This document shows positions 23,866 to 37,330 of a stretch of 64,000 nucleotides of DNA, one piece after another. This DNA is from Leptoclinus maculatus. Taxonomy: Eukaryota; Chordata; Actinopteri; Perciformes; Stichaeidae. The notes under the pieces are model-generated. The model saw only the letters and a program-made list of their open reading frames with translations, was not told where the DNA came from and made no database searches. Position 1 is the stretch's first letter, and every line of letters starts with the position of its first letter. The stretch covers positions 1 to 64,000 of the forward strand of contig JAVDOI010000020.1 of assembly GCA_032191485.1 (NCBI GenBank). Direction: 5' to 3'. The position numbers and the translations under genes were made by a program.

Positions 23866-25490
23866 GCAAAAAAACAAAAAACCAAAAAAGAGCAAGTGTA
23901 ATTGAGTAGAGCCGTGCGGTACCATGCTGTGGAAATGCGTATGAAAGTATGAAACAGCATAGTGAAATGAATATGGGTCCTTTAGTACTTCTCTAGTCAG
24001 TGCTCCATCCAAAGGGAACAACACGACTGTGAACTGTGCTACAAAATATCATTAATATGATATGAGAATTAATGTTCGACATAACTAATTTAGTGTTTGA
24101 TTCCAGTAAAACTTAGATTTTTTGGGGGGAAGTTAATTGTTGTGAGGAATAACAACACAGTGAAATGGTTCCTGGTTAGAAACTTGACTTCTATCAAACT
24201 AGAACATCTTCTACGTACAATAAGACAGAGATTGGACATTTTACAATTTAAGGAGGTATAGTGTTGTCAACAGTATTGATTGTTGCTCTGTATTGATACA
24301 CCGATACCAGCTGCACCTTCTCTCTCTTTCCTTCCCGCAGCAGCCAGTTAACACTCAGGGCTCACGTAGCTCCGCCTACTAGCACTCATGAGCAGCACTG
24401 TCTTGCTTCTCTTTTGTTTCTGGGTGAATATGATCATTTTGCGGGATCGTCGCTGTCGTGTGTCAACCTTCAGTGTGTCTCATTAATGACCTGGACAGTC
24501 GGCCCCCGGTCGACGCCTGGCGCCCTCTTCTGTGGCACCAGGACATCATCTCATAACAGCACAACTAATGCTTGAACAGACAAAATGCATCGCAGCAACA
24601 AAAACACTATAATAAAAAAAGAGAAATTTAGAAATTGAGCCGGCACAGTTTCCTCTTATTAAATCATAAAAGCGTCTTCACCTTAGTGTCACTTTTGCTA
24701 ATGTTACAGGAAACATTCAAAGATTACACAGCTGCGTGTGTTTGCACAAGCAAGGAAGAAGAAGTAAGCAAACATGTACATTATTAAAGAAAGTGCCAGC
24801 AGCGTAATCATCATGTATTAAATATTTAAAGCATGAAAACAATTGGCCATATCATTCAATTAGCTTGCACTGGCTGGTGGTGCTCAGCAGCTTTATCTTC
24901 CCGCCTCGGTATATCTCACACACTCGGCTCAGGATGTTGGCGTTGCACTTAAAGAGCATATTTCATTTTAATTGCAAATTTTCTGTTGAGGGTTCCTGGA
25001 TGAAGTGTAACCTATTTCTATGTTAATGAAAGCCTTGATTACTCTGCCACCCTGGGATGATATGTGATGGAATGGGCAGTGCATGCCATCCATTGTACAT
25101 AATGATGAGGCAGACTCCTGCAGACGTGTCTAGTTGAGCTAAATGTGTTGCCGTACTCCAGGCAAGGTGTTAATGAGGGACCGGAGTCCTCGGAGAGTCC
25201 GACTTCACAAAGACCAGGGAAAGGCTCTCTCCTGGCTACAGCTTTTATAATCCCGGTTCCTTCATCAATCCCCCCCCACGGTTTATTTTTTTAACTTGAC
25301 TGCAGCCCCACAGTGTCTCCACTTTAATAATGATTCAAATCAATAATGAGCTTTGTTCTGTTAATCTGCTCTAATCCGGCTCGGGATGTCAGTTTAGACG
25401 ATGACTGGCAGCTCCGAGCCGGCCTGCGTCCGCCTCCCCTTTTTGCATCAGAAAATCCCGATCCTCCGATTCAGGATGAAGGGATGAGGG

Positions 25491-25528
25491 GAGAGAGGAG
25501 GAGGAGGAGGAGGAGGAGGGGGGGGGGG
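25491..25528. repeat. (GGA)n tract ending in poly-G
   Basis: A purine-only tract GAGAGAGGAGGAGGAGGAGG runs into about 11 G residues. It is simple sequence and could form G-rich secondary structure. The Arg-rich open frame across it is compositional. Confidence 0.9.
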
Positions 25529-26824
25529 ATTGACATATGAGTCAGTACCAGGGAATTGTCCTCCAAAGGCTGTATGGAGTGTGGGAAAGACGAGGATTCT
25601 GCAGAGGGTTAGAGAAGCTCACAGGAAACAGAATAAACCTCCGTTGAAAGTTAGTCCTGGAGGTCAAGGAGGAGAAGGAGATATAAGAACAGAGTGAGAC
25701 AGGGAGCAGGTGGCGGTGTGGGCCTTGGCCTGCCAACAACTTGTATACCCTGCAGACTCCATAGTGCTTCCTGTCTGGCATGTGCTGAGGAAGTCCTGTT
25801 AAGAGCAGCTGTGCAGCCCCGAAACATTATATATTTACTCCACATTCCCACATGGTTGCGTATCTGCAGAAACACACACTGTGTGATGCGTGTTCACCAC
25901 TGTGTTTGTATCCCTAAAGACAGCGTAGCCTCATCTGTCAAAGTGTGACCTTCTGAAGCTGGAGCGTCTGAGACAGACCAGGACCCAGACTCAGGCCTGC
26001 TGGGCTTTGTTGCCGTCTCTCATTTCACTTCACGCCTGAACCCCGGGATGACTGATGGCCGGCACAAATCACACTTCACGCACCTTTTCCACGTCCTCAG
26101 ACAGCAAAGTCATGCACCGCCATACAACTATACACCCATTTAAAAGGTGCTTAAAACCATTCAAATGTCTCAAAGTATCTTTTTCATCTTCATTCAAAGC
26201 CTTTTGAGGTTTTTATCACAAGTCAGAATGAAGCTGTTTGAATTGTATTTGTTCTATTCACTCGGTGGACGTTTGACGTGCCAGTACACAACCAGCATTG
26301 TGGGAGAATTGTTGCCAGTAGAAAAAAAGATCTTGAATTTTATTCAAAGTGAGACAGAACAGCTGAGTAAGTCATTTGATGTCTCTTTTGTTTTACATTT
26401 CATTTGTCACAATGTCTCTGCATGGCATTTCCCAGATCCAATTTCTCTACAAGCCTGTCTTGTTCGATTTGAAAAACATGCAAAGAGTTTAGCTGAAAGC
26501 CAGCTGGCCTTCTTTTGAACTCCCCAAATGGATTGGCCTCTCTAGTGTTAAAGGGCAGATTCGCCCCCTTTAATAAGGATGTTCAGTCGGTGCTGATGGT
26601 GAATGTAGTCGATTGAACCAACGGAGCGGTTCATTGCTGCTGTGAACGCCATTGGAACACTCTCTGGAAGCATACCATTTAGTGTCCTTTCATTGTTTAA
26701 AAAACAATGCTTTTCATGTTGCCTATTTGTATGTTTGGTACCGCCCACTGTTGCATGGTGGAATTAGAAAGCGAACCAATAGACAAGTCAAATTGAGCAA
26801 CTTGATGCATCATCAACACACAGC

Positions 26825-27294
26825 GTAGTCACAACTGCAGAGCTGCTCCGGAAAACTGAGCTGCACGTAATGCTGACGTAGTTGTAGGCCAGCTAGCAGG
26901 CTCTGACACGTCAAAGAATACGCCCAACATGTCAAACTAAAGATCTGATTGGTTGAAGACTATGACAATCAACAATATCGTCCCCATTCACTTAAACTGC
27001 ACATGGATTCACTTGTGAGTCTGCAGGCCTCGGGCCTCTCTTCTACCTAGAGACACAGAGGTGAAATCTGATTGGATAAAAGCTCTACTTAAAACAAGCT
27101 GCACTGGAAGCAGAGCAACTGAGGAAGACAGTAGCTGTGCAATGAGAAAATAAGATTATGGGGAAAATATTTTTATAAATTATAATACATGTAGTGTATT
27201 TAAGAAAAATTATTAAATTATAAAATAGATATAACTTTGTGATTCTGTTTAGGCCAGCAGAGAAGGCTTTGAAGGCCCTGACGGCCCACCACTG
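26825..27294 (-). mobile_element. Truncated hAT-like non-autonomous element (minus-strand copy)
   Basis: Read on the minus strand it starts CAGTGGTGGGCCGTCAGGGC and follows the left half of the element at 39297-40376 almost base for base for about 470 bp, through TAAACAGAATCACAAAGTTA and CCAATCAGATCTTTAGTTTG. The two copies diverge just after GCAGCTCTGCAG. The matching right terminal repeat (GCACGGCCCGCCACTG) is missing, so this copy is truncated or was interrupted. No second copy of the 8-bp flank CGTCATAT was seen. Confidence 0.85.
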
Positions 27295-28954
27295 CGTCAT
27301 ATGGTGCTGTCAAGATGTCCCACAATGCACTGATATATTTTGCGATAGGCTTGTCGAATATTACAACCATGTGTTGATTTGTTGTGACAAAAGCATTGCA
27401 ATGTCAAGACAAACTGCCTTCTCGTGTCCCAGGGTTAACTGATGCTCCATCAGCGTTATTCACGGCTTAGCATAACACAGCTACTTAACCTTGGCTCTAT
27501 GTTGTCTGTGTGGTTCATCCAGTGTGTGCTGCATCATTCACTTCTGTTCATCAGATGAAACCATGCTAACTGATGGGAGCAATGTTTGTTGCACTCGGCT
27601 CCACTCTTCACAGGCCACACAGGAAATGCTCAGAGCACAGCTTATACGTGATATTCCAAGAAAAACACGATGTCTTCTGCTATTTTAGGTCAAAACTGCA
27701 CCTTCAATTAAATTACGTGCGATACCGCAAGCCAGGAAGACCAACATATATTTGCCCCGATCAATCACCACTCCTTTTGTTTTCAACAGAAGCGATTAAC
27801 CTCGACCCTGTGACAGGGGCTCAGGGACCCGACGACACACTTCACAGGTGGCTGACGGGCCATGAACAGGCGTTGGGGCCAATTAGAGCCAAACATGAAG
27901 TGACAAACATGGAGGTTCCTAGTTGTCCCAGAATGTCTCCACGGCATGATGTCAGGTTGAGGTTAGCAGTGAGGTGTGCGTGTCAGGTCACCCCTGCTGC
28001 CTGTCCTTGGTTAAGAGTAAAGCTTGACTGAGGGGTTTCATTTTATTTATTAAATCAACTTTCTTTAGTAAATATAACTCGTCAGCTTCATCGACATGAA
28101 TAAAAATGAGTTCATCAAGCGAATTCAGAAACATACAATCTTTATTTAACGGGACGACCAAACAAATTTACTATGAACGTGTTGGAGCCACAACAGTTTA
28201 GTTTTTGTTAATGTGGTTGAATAAATGTAATTTCTGGTGCGTTCACACAGTTGCGTGCCTCACCTTGTGTGCAGCAGGCAGGAAAGAAAACACCAACCAA
28301 TATTTGGTTTCATAAAAACATGTTGTGATTTAGAAATGTCTTTAGAAACAGAAACAATGAGCTGAAGAGGCTAGAGAGCTCAGTAGAGCTCAGATTAACT
28401 ACAGAGTTGGTGATGATTCTCTGCGGCCTCGTCACTATGAGCAACACCTTTCACATTAAACACGGTCATTTGATCCATTGTTGATATAGAAATATTGATC
28501 AGTGCAGCTATAATTTATACCATACATACCAAAGCACTGCATGAGCAGACGTCTATCTCTCCTCTCAGCCACTGGCTTGTTGTCTCAACTTGATTGAGTT
28601 AGGTTGTCTGCTGCAGTGTGTGATGGCGGCCCCTCATCGGGCCCCAGATGCTAGCTCTGTTTTTCCAGATGTCTCGTAGAGGACCGGGGAGGGCCGCATA
28701 ATCACATTAACTGCAGCGCTTCCATTGATTTTTTGCTGTTTTCTTTCTTTCTTCCAGAAGCCATTAACTGAGCTTACTCTATCTCAGGCCCAGGAACACT
28801 GTAATTACAATACAAGTATTTAAATTGGTGGCACAGTCCACAACAACAGAGCTAGCAGTGTTTCCATGTACGGGAAACCTGGCTGCTGTAGTTCCTTTGT
28901 TGTCTTATCGCCACTGTTCCCGCTCCCAGCAGCACTCAGCGATGTGATGAATGC

Positions 28955-28956
28955 GT

Positions 28957-28988
<32 letters not shown>

Positions 28989-28998
28989 TCCCCCCGTG
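28955..28998. repeat. (GTCCCCCCC)n short minisatellite
   Basis: About five C-rich GTCCCCCCC units lie in tandem with slight length variation in the C runs. It is simple sequence, and the Ser/Pro open frame over it is compositional. Confidence 0.9.
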
Positions 28999-30414
28999 TT
29001 TGTGTCTTTGAGCCTCAGCACAAGATGCTCCATTCAGACATTGCTTCGGCCTCGCTAGGTGTTGAGACCGTTTTCTTTCGATGATAATGTTATAATGTTT
29101 GCATACCGTTCCTATAGCAGAACTCAAGTCCTGGTTGGCCTTAATTTAATTCAGGTCATGGTATGTATGGCCAGTGTGTCGGCGTAATCCATTCTGCAAG
29201 CTGCTGTGGGGATAGTGAGAGTTTCTGTAAACAGGAGATGAGCGCAGAGTGTTTTCTACTGTTCACCTCCCTCCCCGTCATGTCTAGTGTTTATCAGCCC
29301 CACTCAACTGCTGCTGTTGTGAACGCTCCCTGGGGGGGGGGGTGGGTGGGCTGAAGGGGCTCTGTGTGGACACGGTCAGCAGGAGGAGTTCTTTGCAGAC
29401 TAGATTTGGTCTGGGTATGTGTGAGTAATGATGGGTAAATACAGGGAGGGGTGATGATTAACAGCAGATGGCAATACTTAACGTCTGAAAACATGTGTGA
29501 GCAAGAGGAGGATGTGTGTACGATGTGAGTCTTTTCCTGTCAGTGGGGCAATGTCTCTCTCTCCCTCTCTCTCACCCTCCCTCCCCTCCATGCTATCTGC
29601 TGATATCTCCCTCCAGCTCCTGGCAGTAGTTCATTGTAGACATAACTAGCAGCTGGCCGGCCTCTCGGGCTCGTGCTGTTTCTGCTGACCGATAAATACT
29701 TTCTACAACGGAGCAAGAAGACATTAAGGAAGTGCAATCAGACCGAAACAGTGTTCCTCTATTGCAAATGAGCACATTATTGGTGATTGTCTGGGGAACA
29801 TTCTTATAGTACATTGTTATGGTCTTGTGGTCACCTTGTGATGTACAGCGCTGTTTACTGAGCTCATTACATCACTTCTCAGGTGATATTGATGTAATAG
29901 TCGATAGTGTTTAGGTTTTTATTATCTGTTTATAGCAATACGATATAATAGAAGTTCTCTGAGTGGCTTTGCGGTTTATTAAATAAACCCAACCGTAGGC
30001 AAGTGGTTTAAGTTTCTTTCTTAGATATACTTGCTTTTTGAACCACGTGTTTACGTCGACAACCGGCTGCATCCTGAACAGAATTCTTTACTTTCCTATA
30101 ATCTACTGGAGGACTTCACCAGAGAACTCAGACCATATAAAGCTCCTGGGTTTGCATCATGTAAACAAGAAATATATATGTATAAATATATTATAAAGTT
30201 TGTGGAAAATTGGTCTCAGTAGACCAGTGATCCATAAAATTGCTGAGCCAGCTCAGGCGTGATGAGTGGTGGAGGAAACCACGGCGTCCGCTCCGTCCAC
30301 ACTGCCATGTGCCATGTGCACGGACGTAACGCTCTCTTATTTTTGAAGGTTGCCACGTCGACTGCTTCATCGCTGCTGATCCGCCAGCTGTTTTCACTGA
30401 CTTTTGTCACTGTG

Positions 30415-30540
30415 CAATGACACTGTGGCTCAGAGATAGAGCGGGTCATCCTCCAATCCCAAGATCCTCCGTCCTGCAGTTCGAAGTGTCCTCGGACGAG
30501 ACACTGAACCCCCAAATTGCTCCCAAAAGCGGCGCCTGTT
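30415..30540 (+). repeat. tRNA-derived SINE-like repeat, copy 2
   Basis: The head GTGGCTCAGAGATAGAGCGG is tRNA-like (A-box type). It is followed by a shortened middle and GACACTGAACCCCCAAATTG CTCC. This is the same family, in the opposite orientation, as 28-147. An internal deletion seems to have removed part of the region between the A-box-like head and the GAAGTGTCC segment. Confidence 0.7.
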
Positions 30541-31753
30541 GTTATGTGACGTGCACCACCAGCGCTCCAAACAGACGCAAGATAAGCAAAGCAGCCTTCA
30601 CACGAACGTGTAGTATAGATATGATATATAATAGATACGTATAGATGAAAACACTATGGTCCAGAAGAGGCAGGAACATTGTCTTTGGTATCACCCAGGA
30701 GGAATAAATACCAAACATGTCCACAAGGTAAAAACATCACTTGAACAGACAAACATCTCTCAACAGTCATTGCATTCATACCCATGTATGAGCTGTCTCT
30801 CTACCTCGGGGCGGGGGATGTGACGGGTCCTTCCTGTGTACAGATGGGCTGTAGAGGCCTCTCATTAAATGAAGTACATCTCTGACTCTAGAGGTGTCAG
30901 ATCACAAACAGTCCAATTCATTGTTTGGTAATGGTCACATAGGTTTTGGAATGTCATCCTGACAATCGGGCTGCCAGATGAGAAAACACAAGGCAGAATC
31001 AAAACTATGTGTTTTGTCCTTGTTGACTTGTTGACTTGTTGACAGAAACAGGCCCCACAAAGTAATACATCTGCTCATTACACCCTGAAGAACTGAGAAC
31101 GATGTACAGCTTCCTGTTCTACAAATTCAAGGGGAACAGATATGATAAGCCATCGAAGTGAAAAAAAAGTATAGCGGAAGCCAGAAGTTAAATATGAGAC
31201 AAAGCAAGAACATGCTGCAGACACCAGGTCATACGTCAAAACATGAAATACCACAGTCATGACAAAAGAGCTGGAAAACCAACCGACAAAGCCACAAATG
31301 AAAACTCATTCTGAGAAAAGTAAACGACCAAGAACAAGAATGATTATTGGAATAATGAGATAAACAAAAGCATTAAAGCAAAGTCATCATTAAAGCAGTT
31401 CATGAGGAAAACAAATGTGACTTTCAAACAGATAATAAAAACACAACAGCTTATTCAGAACAGAGTTATGCCATCTGAGCCCTACTGAATTCAATATTTA
31501 TACTAATGAGTTGACTCTGCAGTCTTCTGCATCACCTGGGCTCACTGTAGGGGACCAGGAAAACAGGACTTCTATATGCAGACTACCTTACTGTCTACCA
31601 CTACTGTCATAGTGTCCCCGACAGCAAGTCTGTAGGATCAAAAGACATTAACAGGCCAACTGGTATGGTCTCATTGTGAAGTGTTTTCCACCAAGTTAAC
31701 AGCGCTTCATTAGCTGTGCTATTCTTTAACATTTGGTCAATGGATCAGTTTTA

Positions 31754-31798
31754 AATGGATCATAATAAATAATATAATAAAATAATAATAATAAATAA
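31754..31798. repeat. AT-rich (TAA)n simple repeat
   Basis: An interrupted AATAATAAT/ATAATAAAAT tract directly abuts the left edge of the 'MTT' repeat copy at 31799. It may represent the insertion site composition or an adjacent tail. Confidence 0.7.
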
Positions 31799-32057
31799 TG
31801 CTTTATGGTCTGTTTGACTCTAAATGGACCATCATTTACTAAATGAACATCATGCTGTATTGAAGAAGACTTGAAACTAGAGATTGAGACCATAAACTCA
31901 TGTTTACAATGTTTACTGAGGTAATAAATCAAGAGAGAAGTAGAGTCATTTTCTCATAGACTTCTATACAACCAGAGGAGTCGCCCCCTGGTGGACACTA
32001 GAGAGAATGCAGGTTTAAGACACTTCATCGGCTTCACTAGACAGAACCGGAGGTTGT
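31799..32057 (+). repeat. Interspersed repeat family 'MTT', long copy B
   Basis: It begins TGCTTTATGGTCTGTTTGAC and ends near CAGAACCGGAGGTTGTCCCC. It is nearly identical to 20049-20315 and lacks the GTCAATCACCGTGTAGCCCC leader present in copy A. The shared GAGTCGCCCCCTGGTGGACA block is the most conserved part. It is non-coding. Confidence 0.85.
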
Positions 32058-33589
32058 CCCCTTCACTCCATATTTTTGGATATATTTTTGGAAAAATATG
32101 TATTCTTGTCTATTTAATATTTAGATTTCCTTTAACAAACAGTATTCCCCATAGGCCCTAGACCTTTGCAGGCGTGACGTCATGGCTCAGAATGAATGCT
32201 GTAAAGGTTTCTAGACAGCAGAGATTATTGCTAAAAACTATGAAAAGATGACATTGGAAGAGAGCATTTGATAATTTCATGGTTATGGAACCAAGCTGAG
32301 ATGACGCGCAAGTAAATATTCATAGTTGCTGTAGTTTTTTGTATACTGTACTTAAAAAGTCATCTTCGCTTAACGTTGTGTAAAGCACAGAGGTGTTCTT
32401 GTTCTGGAGCTTTTGATTACTCATTTTGATCATTTTGTTAATAACTGATGTTTTATTGTCATACAGCCATAATCATAGAATACTGTATCCTGCTTTAATT
32501 AATGGACAAAGAGCTATCTGAAACTAATAGTTATGTCAGCAATGCCAGAATAATAATAATATATAAAGTGTGATGGGACGACTCAATGGGCTCCAAAATT
32601 AGTTTTATATTTAGAAAATATGGCTACTTCTAAACCCATTTCCAAAACTATTGCTTCACTGCTTCCTTCCCCACAATCCCTAAGGCCCAAACAAAAGGAC
32701 ACAGCGGGAGCAGACAAACTGTCCTCTCCGAACCAACTGTAGTGTGCAGCTCCAAAGAGCACCACGAAATCCTGTCAGCCGCCATCATGTCTCCAACTGT
32801 TCTAAACCTCTGCCATCAATGAAAAGCACACGATCACTTCTGAAATAGAGAAAGAAGAAAACACAACATCCTCAAGAGCTAGAGAAGCCATGACTACCCC
32901 CCCATCTACACATCTACACATCTACACCCCCACGCACACACTTAAATATGCTTCAGGCAGTTCAACAAGGATCTGTTTGTGTCTCTGGCCCATTACTACA
33001 AAATCAATGAAGACATGGAGTGACAACCAAAGACATGATTTTAGTACATTATTTCGTTGTAATGTTGGCCTTTGAAAATAAGGCCCTGACACTTCCATTT
33101 ACACTCTAATACATTTGTGCTTTCTAATGTGCTTTCTTTTTGTATGATCATTGATTGGCCTTGAGGAGAGCAACACCAGCGATTACCGGTTAATTGTCAG
33201 TTCACTATCGGGGATTTCAAAGCAATTTCAGGGTAAACTGCATAATGACTCACTTTGTGTTGTGTGGAAAGCACATTAAAAGATTTTAGAAAGATTTAAT
33301 ACAGTCCCCGGTCCACAGTGTTAGCTGTGGTAAGGTATGCATCACAATAATCAGTAGTACCTCAATTTAGTCTGTTTGGACTGTTAAAGTCCAACACCTC
33401 TTCGCCAACAGACGGTGCTTTATCTCCCAACATGCTCTGCTTCTTGCCTTTTTCAAGGTGGTATCTGAAGATTCCAGTTTGTAATCATGCTACCAGCGTG
33501 GTTCCATGGATGGCAATGTCAGCCTGTCCGTCACATGTCGTCTAACCCAGTAAAATATCTCAAATCTACGTGATGGATTTGAGGCAACT

Positions 33590-34055
33590 TTAGTTTTTTC
33601 TTTACAATCGTGGTTCCCAGAGGATGAATCCTAATGATTTTAGTGATCCCCTGACTTTTCCTCTAGCACCACCATAGGGATGACAGTCTTAACAACTATT
33701 GGATAGATTGCACTGACATTTGGAACAGACATTCATGTTGCCTTCAGGATTAACTGTAGTAACGTTGGGGATCCCTTAACATCTTTGAGCCATCTTCAGG
33801 TACAAATGTAATTTACTTAATACATACATTTATAACCAAATACCTGCAAAACAAATGACATTCCCATTCTATTTAGTGCTAATAAGGTTAGCATGTTAAC
33901 ATGCTAACCTAAGATAATGAACATGGTTAACATATCTGCTAAACATCAGCATGTATGCATTGACAATAAGAGCATGTTAGCATGTTGATGTTAGCATTTC
34001 AATCAAAGAACGGCTGCTAGCATGACGGTACTGTAGCCTGTTAGTCCTGTTTCTA
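33590..34055 (+). repeat. Teleost interspersed repeat with 'gctaacatgttagc' block
   Basis: In order it holds GATGAATCCTAATGATTTTA, TTTTCCTCTAGCACCACCAT, ACAGACATTCATGTTGCCTT, AACCAAATACCTGCAAAAC, and then a self-complementary cluster of TTAGCATGTTAACATGCTAA type motifs. This order of phrases is known to me from a high-copy fish repeat. The copy is moderately diverged with no open frame. The end is taken where similarity fades after GCTGCTAGCATGACGGTACT. The fragment at 1950-2015 belongs to the same family. Confidence 0.7.
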
Positions 34056-35839
34056 TATAATACATCGATTAGTCTCATGACCTAACAAGAAACATGTAAT
34101 GGAGCCCAACTAATGCACTGGCATCGGCCACTTTCAGTCACATATTAGAGCTTATACAAGAAGAAGATTCATGATGAGGAGATTGACTGAAACGTATTCA
34201 CAATCGTTTTGACAATCAAATAACACAATAGCAAAAATGTTCCATTCACTGTTTTCATCTTCTCAAATGTGAATATTTGCTGTTTTCGTAGACTTCTGTT
34301 GTAAATAAAAGCCTCTGGGTTTGGGGCTGTTGGTCAGACAACAAGCTGTTTGAATATGTCATAGAAGCCCACACTGGTCTGCACGTTGCTATTTGTGCAG
34401 AGTGAAGCCTCAATAACCCTTGAGACTGGGGCTTACAGTGATTTTAACAGCGTAACAGCTAAAAGCTCACCTTAAAACAAGTCTATAGTTGCTAGTTGTG
34501 TTCATGAAATGTTGGGAACACATAACAGCACAAAAGACAATCATTTATTTCATAGTCTGGTGGTGATTAAATGTGTTTTCACATTGCTGAAACAAACTGC
34601 TAGCTTAAATCTGCCTTGATGCTGCGTTGCAGGAAGTGTCAACGCTGCTTTGAACCGATGCCTCACTTCTCTGAAACACAGCGGCCGTGTCGGTGTGGTT
34701 AAGGTGTGCCGCTGCCTCGGCAAGGATGAGGTTAACCACAAACCCTGACACGCTTTATGAAACCCGTAGTGTAGAACTGTTCTCAGGTTGTGATAGGCTG
34801 AGATGCATGCAAAGCTAACATTTTAAGTGCAAATGCAAAATCTCCACTCACACCCTCATGTAGTGTGTCCTTAAAGACAACAGCAACCCAAGCACGTGGA
34901 GTCAGTTTACGACTAGAAAAAGGAACAACAGCCTTCAGCTTCCAGTCCTCGCTTCCTTCATGACCTCTGCTATGATTCTTTGTCTGAATCAGTTCTTAAA
35001 AATACATGTAACAGAAATCCAACCGAACGTCCTTTTTGTTTATGAATTTAAATGACGGGGAGCTTGGGTTGGTCATGATTTGGTTGAAATTTGTTGTAAA
35101 TTCATATGGACAGTCAGTAGGTTTATTTAAAAAATTGGCAGATTAATTCATTAGTAATTATTAAAATACCAATAGTTCCATCTTATCACATGAGGGCTCT
35201 TCTTTCTTCTTCTTGTCTTTGGCGTCTGAAAGTCCCTCTAGGCTCTGGGACCATGTGATGAGCTTCAGAGGTGCAACTGTATCACAGCATCATGTTCCGT
35301 TTAACATGATTATCTTATCGTTAATATCACAATCCAAATCCTATCCATGACGAGGGCTGACCCAAATAGTTGGAAGCTTCATTCATAATGTTGACATTTT
35401 TTTCAGAATTTATTAAAAAATGATAGATGTAATCATTTCCAAAATGTGCAACATGTTTTAACTTACGAAATATTCTGCTTCAATTCATATGTGTTGAGTC
35501 TTTTACATCCAATCAAAGCTTTGAATGTAAAAACAAGAAGATCCGATAGAGGCCTGTCCATAACGTTAACTACCCATATGGAGCGCAGAGCAAAGTGTTG
35601 GCGTGATGGAGAACGGAGATGCGGAGGTCAGATCCATGGTCAGTGAGCAGACCTGCCGCTCCACCAGAGACCTCTCTAAATGCACAGTAGGGCTCAGATT
35701 CTAGAGAGTTATTTGATAACATCTCAGTTCTGATAGTAAGTTGATATCGATCGTCGATCGTCCCTTCCATCGATGATATATGATCCGATCCCCTATCGTC
35801 ACAAACCTAGTGGATGTATTTTTTTAATTTGGACGAGGC

Positions 35840-35990
35840 CAAGCTCCAGGTTTCCCTCTGCTTCCAGTCTTTATGCTAAGCTAGGCTAACCACCTGACTC
35901 CAAGTCTGTACTGAACACACAGATGTTTGTAATCGAGACTTATTATCTGAAAAAAGAAAGAAAGTGTATTTACAAAAAGTGGAACTGATC
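35840..35990 (+). repeat. Teleost interspersed repeat fragment
   Basis: It contains CTTCCAGTCTTTATGCTAAG, CTAGGCTAACC and, about 100 bp on, AAGTGTATTTACAAAAAGTG GAACTGATC. This matches from memory the 3' part of a widespread fish repeat (TTCCAGTCTTTATGCTAAGC ... AATGTCGAACTATTCC). Boundaries are approximate. The flanking 35745-35810 stretch is rich in ATCGATCG-type palindromic sequence and ends TATCGTCACAAACCTAG. Confidence 0.6.
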
Positions 35991-37135
35991 TTTTTTATTG
36001 TCTAAATGCTTTGTCACTGTCCACTGTTATACTGTATCAAATAAATTGATCGGATGAAACGAAGTTAAAATGGCCACGACAAGTGATATAAAGTGTATCA
36101 CAAAAAATTAAAATGAGCAGTTTGATGGAGGTGAGGCTTTTTTTGGCAAACTATGTGATTTCCATAATCCACTCTGAAGTTCTGCGCTTTCTTATTTATG
36201 ATCTCTGTTGTATTTTTAATGTTATTTTATGCTTCCACAGAGCAGTTAACGCAGTGATGATAAGGCAAAGCAGAGACACAGATCAAAGTCAATAATTGTC
36301 AAGATTCTCTTCAGATTACAGACTTAAGAGGCCGTGTAGGGTTTGAATGTATTCCTCAGAACGTGTGAGAGCTGGTTTTGTAATGTGGTCTTACATGTTG
36401 TTTTTGGTTGTAGCTGTTCAAATTAGGGATTTTACCTTCAGGCACCCTTGGGTGTATATTTTTGCAGGCTGCATGTTCTCAGTTTCAGTCATACATCTCT
36501 TGAGTTCAAAATGTATGAGGTGAATGCATCAGTGCTTCTATACCAGATAACTGAGAAGTGAACACGCCTGCATGTGTCAGCTGGAGTGCCTGCTATGGAA
36601 CAAGTAAGCCACATCTGTTTCATCTGTTGTTTTTCCAATCATCTAATGAGTTATAATTAGCCATTCAACACATCTAGTTATGTACACATCTGTAGTTTCT
36701 CCATTCTCCACTCTTGCTCTGCAGCATTTGACCTCATGATCAGTGCTAGAAAGTCATTATTTGTACAGTTGAAGAAATTAAAGAAAAGCTCAGTTTTCTC
36801 CATCTCTATGCCAAGTGTCAAATCACAGGAATGCACTGTTTTCCAGTCCACTGTATAGCTGAGTTTATCAGTTGTGTAGCCTGGACATTGAAGCAGATGA
36901 TCTTCTTTATCTGTGGCAGTCAAATGGGAGCATTCCTACTACGCCCACCATACCTGAGCAATGAGCCACCCGACCCCCAGTTCAACCTCCTGACAATACA
37001 CAGGCGGTCCGTCTACTTCCTCGGGATGCCTCAGAGAGATTTAAGTATCAAATACTCGTTGACCACCTCTAGACTCAAGAAGCACGAATGATCCCTCGCT
37101 GACTCCCATAGTAACTGCATCCCTTTACTGACTCC

Positions 37136-37330
37136 ATGGCAACGAATGCATTATGGACAGCCCCTCCACAGGCTGGTGGACAGCCCCTCCAGCGGATAGC
37201 TGAGCTCGTGGATGGGCCCTACATTGACACCCGAGCCTTGGGGATGTTTGCCCTCTCTGTACGCTCCTCTGTGAGCATGTTGGAACAACTGGGAACTAAA
37301 AAGTCGCCACCATCCAGACAACAACATCAT
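37136..37330 (+). pseudogene. Possible retroelement gag-like fragment
   Basis: An open frame includes LQRIAELVDGPYIDTRALGM and FALSVRSSVSMLEQLG. The 'ALGMFALSVRSLVSMLEQLG' style resembles from memory gag-type proteins of fish LTR retroelements (BEL/Pao-like). The similarity is confined to about 45 residues; after TKKSP the frame becomes unrelated sequence and stops at 37388-37390. The neighbouring frame 36831-37091 is in another register and unrecognised. I consider it a decayed fragment. Confidence 0.4.

Noticed and set aside
22158..24024. Very long open frames (545-600 codons) on both strands encoding 11-residue repeats
   Set aside because: They come from an 11-bp tandem repeat without stop trinucleotides. 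No ATG lies in the unit, all six frames are equally open and the locus is intronic.
27573..28031. 152-codon plus-strand frame as an exon or gene
   Set aside because: No family resemblance, no convincing splice signals and the frame has alternative-start bias only. A chance open frame is more likely.
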